Assembly: GCA_944393135.1 (NCBI GenBank)
Contig: CALXZC010000004.1
Coordinates: 1-53,030, forward strand
From: an uncultured Clostridia bacterium
Lineage (GTDB): Bacteria > Bacillota > Clostridia > TANB77 > CAG-508
Direction: 5' to 3'
DNA length: 53,030 bases
Shown: in pieces, positions 47,598-53,030 of the stretch
Position numbering within the stretch: the first letter of the stretch is position 1
Layout of the letters: each line of letters starts with the position of its first letter
Notes under the pieces: generated by a model
What the model was told of the DNA's origin: nothing
The model's input: the letters and a program-made list of their open reading frames with translations, nothing else
Database searches by the model: none
Program-made: the position numbers and the translations under genes

Positions 47598-47632
47598 AGA
47601 ACTGTACGTGATAGTCTCCCATCATACAGCTC
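47598..47632 (-). ncRNA. Group II intron domain V
   Basis: The 35-base hairpin reads GAGCTGTATG at its 5' side and CACGTACAGTTCT at its 3' side, with a GAGA tetraloop closed by GATGG/CTATC. The AGC catalytic triad is at the base. Domain VI follows directly. Confidence 0.93.
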
Positions 47633-47636
47633 CCAA

Positions 47637-48881
47637 TTACCATACCGTTGGCGTAATTCCAAATTTCCAATGTGCAAATAATTTTGGTTCTCTTTGTGCT
47701 ATTGTCATTAACCAGTTTACAGCTCTTTTGTTTGATTTTAGCTTCTTATACTTTCTTCTTGCCCATTTTATTAAACATCTATTTATATATCTTAATACTT
47801 TGTTTATTCCAGACTTATAATAATGTGTGTAATAATTTATCCACCCTTGTATTTTGCTATTAAACATATTTGCTATGTCATTTATTGTTTTATCCGACTT
47901 TAATTGTAATTTCCAACTCCTTATCTTTTTTATTATTTCTTTTTGTGCTTTATCACTCATTGCTGGTAGGAAATTTCTAAATAATCTTCCATATTTGTTC
48001 TTTGCTCCTCTTGTTTTAAATGTATATCCTAGAAAATCGAAACTCGTATTTTCATAATCTCCTTGTCTATCTTCATCCTTGCAGTACACAATTTTAGTTT
48101 TATCTAAATTTAATTCTAAACCAAAAAGTTTAAATCTTTTATCTAAAACTTTAATTATATATTTTGCTTGCTTAATTGATACACAATTTAATGCTCCATC
48201 ATCTGCATATCTTACCCAAGGTATATTAGGAAACTTTTTGCTCATAAAGTCATCAAATACATAGTGCATAAATAAATTTGCCAATATCGGACTTATTACT
48301 CCTCCTTGCGGTGTTCCTGCTGTTCTTTCAACTATTGTTTCATCTTGCATTTTAAATGGTGTTTTTAGCCATCTTTCTATGTATAGAATTATCCATTGCT
48401 CATTTGTATGTCTTTTAACCATTTCAATTAAGTAATCGTGTCTTATATTATCAAACAATCCTTTTATATCAAAATCAACTACCCAATCTTTTCGCCAGCA
48501 TCTTTCTCTTAATACTCCAACTGCCTGTATTGCTGACTTATTTGGTCTATAACCATAAGAGTCTTCATAGAATATTTTCTCTACATTTGGCTCAAAATAT
48601 ATTTTAGCTACCATCTGCGCTACCCTATCTTCAACTGTTGGTATTCCTAGTATTCTAGTTCCACCATTCTTCTTAGGTATTGCTACTGCTTTTACTGGTT
48701 TTGGAAAATATGTTCCTGATGACATTCTGTTCCATATTTTATATAAATTATCTCTCAAATTTATTTCAAAATCTGTTATTGACTGTTCATCAATTCCATA
48801 TGTTCCTTTATTTGCTTTTACTCTGTCAAATGCTATTTTCACTGCTTGTTTTGAAATTTTAAACGGCTTTGTTTCTTCCAT
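47637..48881 (-). CDS. ltrA: Group II intron-encoded reverse transcriptase/maturase
   Basis: The 414-residue protein carries RT blocks RILGIPTVEDRVAQM, DIKGLFDNI, GTPQGGVISPILANLF, RYADDGALNC (catalytic YADD) and LGLELNLDKTKI-type motif E, then a maturase X domain (INDIANMFNSKIQGWINYY) and a short tail ending FAHWKFG. There is no HNH endonuclease domain, so mobility would need target priming from a nick or replication fork. AAAGGAGGAGG precedes the ATG, and the stop is five bases before domain V, as usual. It should help the intron to splice, and so also controls DGR RT production. Confidence 0.95.
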   Translation of the reverse strand: MEETKPFKISKQAVKIAFDRVKANKGTYGIDEQSITDFEINLRDNLYKIWNRMSSGTYFPKPVKAVAIPKKNGGTRILGIPTVEDRVAQMVAKIYFEPNVEKIFYEDSYGYRPNKSAIQAVGVLRERCWRKDWVVDFDIKGLFDNIRHDYLIEMVKRHTNEQWIILYIERWLKTPFKMQDETIVERTAGTPQGGVISPILANLFMHYVFDDFMSKKFPNIPWVRYADDGALNCVSIKQAKYIIKVLDKRFKLFGLELNLDKTKIVYCKDEDRQGDYENTSFDFLGYTFKTRGAKNKYGRLFRNFLPAMSDKAQKEIIKKIRSWKLQLKSDKTINDIANMFNSKIQGWINYYTHYYKSGINKVLRYINRCLIKWARRKYKKLKSNKRAVNWLMTIAQREPKLFAHWKFGITPTVW

Positions 48882-49427
48882 AAGTTCCTCCTCCTTTCAA
48901 AGTTGACTTATTTCTTAAACTAGTAATTTTAAACCCTTCGCTCCACTTCCATTACAGAAACTTCTTCACTACTACGATTTAATCTGCCCCTATGACTACA
49001 TTGGTACTCTTATCTTATGGTTCTTCCACTTGATATTCTCCCTTATCATTAGCCCGTAGGTTCCCACGTTTCGTATAAATGCCTGTATTAAGTTCATGCC
49101 ACCTTTGCACCGTTCACCGCCTAGTCAGTAAACAGGTTTCCACTAGACTTATCCCAGATTAACGACAACCCCCTGGTTTTGATGAAATCTATACTTTTCG
49201 ATGCTTTCGTAAGTGGTTCACTTGCTCATTCATCTCCTTAATACTCACCTGACAACTTTTGTTGCCTTTTCTCTAACGCTCAATACCATATCTTTTGAAT
49301 ACAGCACCTTAGAGTGGTTTGAAAACTCCACCTGTATGACGTTTTCGGTAGACCTACTACCATCATCTATACAATTACTGCATCTTTCAAGTAATTTTGT
49401 TTTACTTGTTATACATTCGTGGCGCAC

Positions 49428-50097
49428 AGTCATCCATGTAACGAAAAAGGTATTTTACTCCTAATTCTTTTTTTATATATGTATCAGCTTCATTAAGATA
49501 TATATTTGCAAATAGTTGTGAGGTATAATTTCCAATTTCTAGGCCTACTTCCTTCTTTTGAGAATATAATATTTCTTTTATTAGCCACATTACATCTTTA
49601 TCTTTTATTTTTTTCTCTAAAATACTAAGTAATATTCTTTTATCTATATTTTCAAAATATTTGCTTATATCCATTTTTAATATATAATAACTTCCCCACT
49701 TATTTTTACATTTCTTCATAGCAGACTGTACATCTAAACATGCTTTATGCATTCCTCTTTTCTTTATACATGCATAAGATGTATTAATAAATGTTGGTAC
49801 AAAATATGGTTCTAAAAAATTGTCTACTAACCATCTATGAACTATTCTATCTATATACCTACTTTTTTCTATTTTACGTAGTTTTGGTTCTGTTACATAA
49901 AAAACTTCATATCCACCGTGTTTATATGTTTTATTACTCAAAACTTCTAATAAGTAATAAATATATTCTTCTTGTTTTAGATTAAATTTAATTATTTCGT
50001 CTCGCAAACCTTTTCCTTTTCTTGCTTTTTTATGTGCTTCCATTAATTTTTCAAAACACAAATTTTCATAATATTTATTTCTTAATGTTTTTGGCAT
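49428..50097 (-). CDS. DGR reverse transcriptase, 5' exon
   Basis: The exon codes residues 1-223 plus one base. RT motifs are visible: KSRYIDRIVHRWL, TSYACIKKRGMHKA, YILKMDISKYFENI (first catalytic Asp), and IGNYTSQLFANIYL at residues 188-201, where DGR RTs have (I/V)GxxxSQ instead of the QGxxxSP of other RTs. The exon ends exactly at YMDD (220-223). Unspliced, the frame adds eight intron-coded residues and stops, giving an inactive protein. The start overlaps the end of the avd-like gene by 23 bases. Confidence 0.95.
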
Positions 50098-50449
50098 AAT
50101 ATTTTATTAGTCCTCCTAGTATTTTTCCTATTTCGTAAATCATACCCATTGCTACATTAAATTTTTTCTTGTCTATCCATTTATTTTTTACCATTATTCT
50201 TAAATAAATTCTTTGAGCCATTAAATAGCTATCTATTTTGTTTAAAACATTAATCACAAAAACATTATTTCTTTTATCTATCTTATTTACATACATTATC
50301 TCTTCTAAGATTTTGTATAAACTTTGTTTATATTCTGTTCCTATACTAAATTTTTCTGTTCTTGGAAGTTTTATTATTAGATTTATTATATACTCTACAT
50401 ATATTTCTGTTTTTGGTATCAATTTTAATGTATTTTCTTTCTTTTCCAT
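50075..50449 (-). CDS. avd: DGR accessory protein Avd (four-helix bundle)
   Basis: Avd is a small basic pentamer that binds the DGR RT and RNA and is needed for mutagenic retrohoming in studied systems. This 124-residue protein has four predicted helices (TEIYVEYIINLIIKLP; EYKQSLYKILEEIMYVNKI; VFVINVLNKIDSYLMAQRIY; NVAMGMIYEIGKILGGLIKY), with the LPR(T) turn typical of the family and many lysines. It starts two bases after the upstream gene and overlaps the RT. Function follows from family and position. Confidence 0.88.
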   Translation of the reverse strand: MEKKENTLKLIPKTEIYVEYIINLIIKLPRTEKFSIGTEYKQSLYKILEEIMYVNKIDKRNNVFVINVLNKIDSYLMAQRIYLRIMVKNKWIDKKKFNVAMGMIYEIGKILGGLIKYYAKNIKK

Positions 50450-50451
50450 AT

Positions 50452-50913
50452 TTATTCCTCTTTTTCATAATTTTTTTCTGATTTTCTTGGCTTTTCTTCT
50501 CTTATTTCTCTTTCTTCTCTTTCATACATTTTTATTAAAGCATGTGTATATTTATCTATTTTCTTGTTTTTACTTTTTTCACAATTAAAACATTTGTTTT
50601 TTGATGTTTCTAAATTTAGCCTTCTCCCTAAAGCACTCATTATTATAGATAATTCTTCTTTTTTACTATTAAAATCATATACAATAAAACTATATTTTGT
50701 TTCTATTAATAAGCCTACATATTTTTCTAATGCTTCTATTGGAAATCCTACTTTACACATTCCATATCTCATACATGTAAGTTTCAATCCTAATTCTTTA
50801 TTTAATGTTATTGCATCATTTCCTACTGCTATATAAAAACTCCCATTATTACACAATACTATTCTGCCTTTGTTTTCTTCTTTTAAAACTTCCATCATAT
50901 CACTAAAACTCAT
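50452..50913 (-). CDS. DGR-associated MutS-like (MutS domain I) protein
   Basis: The 153-residue protein resembles the mismatch-binding N-terminal domain of MutS without the ATPase: IVLCNNGSFYIAVGNDA (cf. the FYE region of MutS), then LNKELGLKLTC, CKVGFPIEALEKYVGLLI and YSFIVYDF. The phenylalanine of the MutS wedge appears as SFYIAVG. The C-terminal 50 residues are charged and contain CFNC. Proteins of this kind are known beside some DGRs. It lies between the variable gene and avd, with GGTGGTGA before the ATG. A role in handling mismatched cDNA-target hybrids is inference. Confidence 0.75.
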   Translation of the reverse strand: MSFSDMMEVLKEENKGRIVLCNNGSFYIAVGNDAITLNKELGLKLTCMRYGMCKVGFPIEALEKYVGLLIETKYSFIVYDFNSKKEELSIIMSALGRRLNLETSKNKCFNCEKSKNKKIDKYTHALIKMYEREEREIREEKPRKSEKNYEKEE

Positions 50914-50938
50914 TAAAAATCACCACCTTTTTATGTAA

Positions 50939-51084
50939 CGTTTTTTGCCTGCAAACACGCAAAAAACGCCACCTTAGTGGCGCCACCTTAGTGGAATTTT
51001 TCTTTAGAAGCCTCATAATGTGCAAGCACATTTTGTGTCTTCTTTAGAAAAATTCCTTATAACGTCTAAAGTCGTTTGACTTTA
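50939..51084. repeat. Cluster of hairpins and a direct repeat downstream of the variable gene
   Basis: In order: CGTTTTTTGC (50939-50948) pairs with GCAAAAAACG (50959-50968). A tandem 14-mer CGCCACCTTAGTGG lies at 50967-50980 and 50981-50994, each unit a CCAC/GTGG palindrome. An 18-base arm (50993-51010) pairs at 16 positions with 51039-51056 around an inner AATGTGC/GCACATT hairpin. TAAAGTC (51067-51073) pairs with GACTTTA (51078-51084) with a 4-base loop. The last has the stem-and-tetraloop form of hairpins that aid target recognition in other DGRs, but lies about 80 bases from the variable repeat. Confidence 0.7.
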
Positions 51085-51150
51085 ATTCAAATTATTCTAT
51101 CTAAAACTATTTCGTCTACTATTTTAAGTAAACTCCTTTAGCTTTCAGTA

Positions 51151-52662
51151 CTACATTACATAAAGTGTGAAACGGAAAGAAAAGTAGCCGTAAGCTGCCC
51201 CATCGCTGATGCCGTTACGGTAAGAAGCCGAATTGCTGTAGTCGTAAAGGCCACCCCTACTGACGAACGGATAGTACGTACCGTAAGAGTTCTTTTCTGC
51301 TACATATTCAAAATAATTTTCTTCTAAATCAAATATGTTACACATTCTATCTGCTTTATGTCCTCCTGAAGTAGATGCTGAAGAACCTCCTCTATCTCCA
51401 TTTACTGTTACATCTATTGTATTATTTTCTCCATCTGGCTTTCCATCTACAAATTCCATTATTACATCCCATTGTATTCCTGAACATAATGCACTTTTTA
51501 CATTTTCATTATTTATAAATTTCTTCGCTTCTGTTTTACAATCTGCTTGTGAAATACCAGTCCACACTGTTGCTCCCTTTTTACTTACTAATCTATTCTC
51601 TTCTTCTTTTCCTGCTTCATATCTTGATATATAAAATCCTCCCTTACGTACTACTGCCTCTCTTTCTGCTTTTTCGTTTATTGCTCCTATATCTTCTGCC
51701 TTTGTTGTTTCTTCTGGTATTGTCGGTGCTATTCCTTCTGGTAAATATCCTGTATCTGTATATGCTTTAGCTGAAACACTGGTATTAACATAACTTGTAT
51801 TTCTTACATACTCATCTTCACTTGCTACTGGTATCCATACAAATTCATTTCCTATACTTTTATGGTTTTCATCTATCTTATCTGTTATTACTAATCCTTC
51901 ACTTATATCATCTATTTTACTTGTTACTCCTACTGCAAATCCTTTTGGTATCCATGCTGTTTCTCCATCTTTTGTGTATTCCTTTGTTTCTGTATATATA
52001 TCTGAAAATCTCTCTACTTCTATTCCTGTTGTTATCTCTACTGTATATGTTGTACTTCCTCCATTACTTTGTTTTACTGTGAATTTATACTCTCCATTTT
52101 CTGTTACTTCATATGTTGTCTCTGTTACATTCTTCACACTACTTCCATCTGGCTTTATTATCTCTGTTATACTTCCTTCTGTTGCTGTCGCTGTTATTGT
52201 TATAGTTATTTTGTCTCCCTCTGCTACTTGCCCCTCTGGACTTATTGTATGCGTTACACTTGGTCCTTTTATCATTTGACTTACATTTCCATCTTTGTCT
52301 ACAAAGTATTGGTTTCCACTTTCTTCTATTGTTACTATATAACCATCTTCTCCATTATTTTCCCCTGTTGTTATTTGATATCCATCTCCTCCGAAATATA
52401 CGTCTAACTCTTTTTCTAAATCTCCCTGCTCTATATCTCCTCCTAAACTCTCTCCTATTGCTGCCATTACTGCTAATTTTATGTTTTCTTCTTCCTGTGC
52501 TTGCACTGTTTTTTCTTGAGCCCTACCTGCCTGCGTAAGTATTCCATTATCTCCTGCTACTAAGCCTATCGTTATTCCTGCAAGGATTAGAAGGATAATT
52601 ATTGTTATTACTAACGCAATTAAAGTTATACCTTTGTCTATGTTTAATATTTGTTTAAACAT
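51151..52662 (-). CDS. DGR variable protein: pilin-like start, FGE/C-type-lectin-like end
   Basis: The 503-residue protein starts with a prepilin-type signal: a short basic head, then G-ITLIALVITIIILLILAGI, the processing glycine followed by a hydrophobic helix. A soluble region includes an Ig-like stretch (HTISPEGQVAEGDKITITI; GEYKFTVKQSNGGSTTYTV). From about residue 230 it has an FGE-sulfatase/CLec-like domain: AWIPKGFAVG, EFVWIPV, GGFYISRYEAGKE, VWTGISQADCKTEAKKF and CSGIQWDVIMEFV. The last 48 residues are the variable region, in which 15 codons differ from the template, ending SFRFTLYVM. GAGAGGGG precedes the ATG. It is the likely diversified surface binder; the pilin-like start suggests assembly by a type IV pilus machine encoded elsewhere. 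Confidence 0.92.
   Translation of the reverse strand: MFKQILNIDKGITLIALVITIIILLILAGITIGLVAGDNGILTQAGRAQEKTVQAQEEENIKLAVMAAIGESLGGDIEQGDLEKELDVYFGGDGYQITTGENNGEDGYIVTIEESGNQYFVDKDGNVSQMIKGPSVTHTISPEGQVAEGDKITITITATATEGSITEIIKPDGSSVKNVTETTYEVTENGEYKFTVKQSNGGSTTYTVEITTGIEVERFSDIYTETKEYTKDGETAWIPKGFAVGVTSKIDDISEGLVITDKIDENHKSIGNEFVWIPVASEDEYVRNTSYVNTSVSAKAYTDTGYLPEGIAPTIPEETTKAEDIGAINEKAEREAVVRKGGFYISRYEAGKEEENRLVSKKGATVWTGISQADCKTEAKKFINNENVKSALCSGIQWDVIMEFVDGKPDGENNTIDVTVNGDRGGSSASTSGGHKADRMCNIFDLEENYFEYVAEKNSYGTYYPFVSRGGLYDYSNSASYRNGISDGAAYGYFSFRFTLYVM
51164..51291 (-). repeat. DGR variable repeat (VR)
   Basis: The 128-base repeat is the 3' end of the variable gene. Compared with TR it has 19 substitutions, all where TR has A (to G, T or C), and one in-frame extra codon (AGC) in the AAC run. 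The first 25 and last 14 bases or so flank the variable codons and are well conserved. Confidence 0.95.
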
Positions 52663-52997
52663 TTCTTAATTCCCCTCTCTTAATTTAATATCTTTTTTAA
52701 CTTTAGTAATTTTATGCTAGTTTTTTACATTTTTGTTTATTTTATTTAATATCTATTTTATAATAGTATTTCCCTTATTCTTAAATTTAAAACAAAGATA
52801 TGTTGTAATATAGCTTTTATTAAAATATCAAGGTACTATTATTATAAAAACAGATATTAAAATTAATACATAAAATATGTATTTTGTTTTAAAAATTAGC
52901 TTTTCTACCAGCACAAATTTATTTTACACATAAATACGGTATTTGTAAATACCATATTTAAAAAAAGTTTTAAACAGAAAAAAAGGAAGATATATTT
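52663..52997. promoter_or_regulatory. Upstream region of the DGR variable gene
   Basis: These 335 bases contain no gene. I see a 13-base inverted repeat with one mismatch (52932-52944 and 52947-52959, GGTATTT/AAATACC core) and a second palindrome, AATACATA/TATGTATT (52865-52872 and 52876-52883). They may be terminator or operator elements ahead of the DGR operon. No unambiguous -35/-10 pair stands out among many AT-rich options. Confidence 0.4.
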
Positions 52998-53008
52998 CTA
53001 TTCTTCCT
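52975..53008 (-). terminator. Intrinsic terminator of the partial right-edge gene
   Basis: On minus AGGAAGA (53008-53002) pairs with TCTTCCT (52990-52984), followed by a run of T residues. The gene's TAG stop lies in the loop. Confidence 0.8.
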
Positions 53009-53030
53009 CTGTTAATTCTATTAATTTTGT
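52998..53030 (-). CDS. C-terminal fragment of a minus-strand gene
   Basis: Ten codons and a TAG stop (TKLIELTEEE) enter from the right edge. The presence of a good terminator directly at the stop supports a real gene end. Too little is visible to name it. Confidence 0.45.
   Translation of the reverse strand, partial: TKLIELTEEE

Larger units (their letters stand above)
47559..49427 (-). mobile_element. Group II intron inserted in the DGR reverse transcriptase
   Basis: The 1869-base intron starts GTGCGCC at 49427. It carries a ribozyme (domains I-III in the 546 bases 48882-49427, with no other gene), an intron-encoded RT in domain IV, domain V at 47632-47598 and domain VI ending CTACTCACT. 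The presumed branch A in GCCTACTC is seven bases from the end if the 3' boundary is 47559. Joining GACT to TCATT restores the YMDDFILM motif in frame. One T is shared by both boundaries; ending the intron at the preceding C (a canonical AY) with the same 5' end would put the product out of frame. Confidence 0.92.

Noticed and set aside
49402..49433. DGR RT ending naturally eight residues after YMDD
   Set aside because: The tail is coded by the intron's 5' end (GTGCGCC onward) and no RT ends at the catalytic motif; it is an unspliced read-through.
50939..51056. CRISPR-like array in the hairpin cluster
   Set aside because: There are only two 14-base direct units without spacers, and the other elements are inverted repeats of unrelated sequence.

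Overview
The window is a very AT-rich chromosomal segment, almost all coded on the minus strand. A sporulation phosphatase (spoIIE), CotF-like coat proteins, mecA, the radC-mreBCD-pbp2-minC block and DUF4321 point to a spore-forming, low-GC Clostridia lineage, probably an uncultured gut-type member. The taxonomic placement is inference from gene content only.

Layout. 1-2.6 kb: end of an M48 (HtpX-like) peptidase, tsaC, a DUF4282-like membrane protein, tatD and acpS. 2.6-8 kb: an unrecognised membrane-tethered protein, a WG-repeat protein and spoIIE. 8-17 kb: two giant membrane-anchored surface proteins in one operon. 17-24.4 kb: two small clostridial proteins on plus, then minC, PBP2, mreD, mreC, mreB, radC and DUF4321 on minus. 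24.6-31 kb: mecA (+), an M23 peptidase, two CotF-like proteins, a decayed BRO/TnpB chimera, a 5'-nucleotidase and pcrA. 31-42.5 kb: an HExxH protein with a small overlapping partner, a low-molecular-weight phosphatase, two DUF4143 ATPases (one interrupted), a ZIP metal transporter, a YfcE-type phosphoesterase, prfA and a YhaN/YhaO-type nuclease pair. 42.5-47 kb: an orphan VirD4/TraG-type coupling protein with two small upstream genes, a DnaJ-like protein and a small OB-fold-like protein. 47-52.7 kb: a diversity-generating retroelement (DGR).

Two observations stand out. First, tatD, mreD, mreB, the ZIP transporter (twice) and the coupling protein are each broken by exactly one extra C placed directly before a conserved glycine codon, so the zero frame meets a CGG codon and skipping one base restores the protein. 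I checked every ccg (minus genes) and cgg (plus genes) by eye and found no other in-frame CGG in any gene here. This suggests that CGG is not read as arginine in this lineage and that ribosomes pass it by a +1 shift or by reading CGGN as glycine. A systematic sequence artefact must be excluded.

Second, the DGR is complete (variable protein, MutS-like protein, Avd, reverse transcriptase, template repeat), and template and variable repeats differ only at template adenines. A group II intron with its own reverse transcriptase sits one base after the YMDD catalytic codons of the DGR reverse transcriptase, so one retroelement depends on splicing of another. The diversified protein begins like a type IV pilin and ends in an FGE/C-type-lectin-like domain, suggesting a variable surface binder.

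Smaller features include a dispersed palindromic repeat whose four full copies each overlap a gene's stop codon, matching promoter palindromes in front of the two DUF4143 ATPases, and a cluster of hairpins downstream of the variable repeat.
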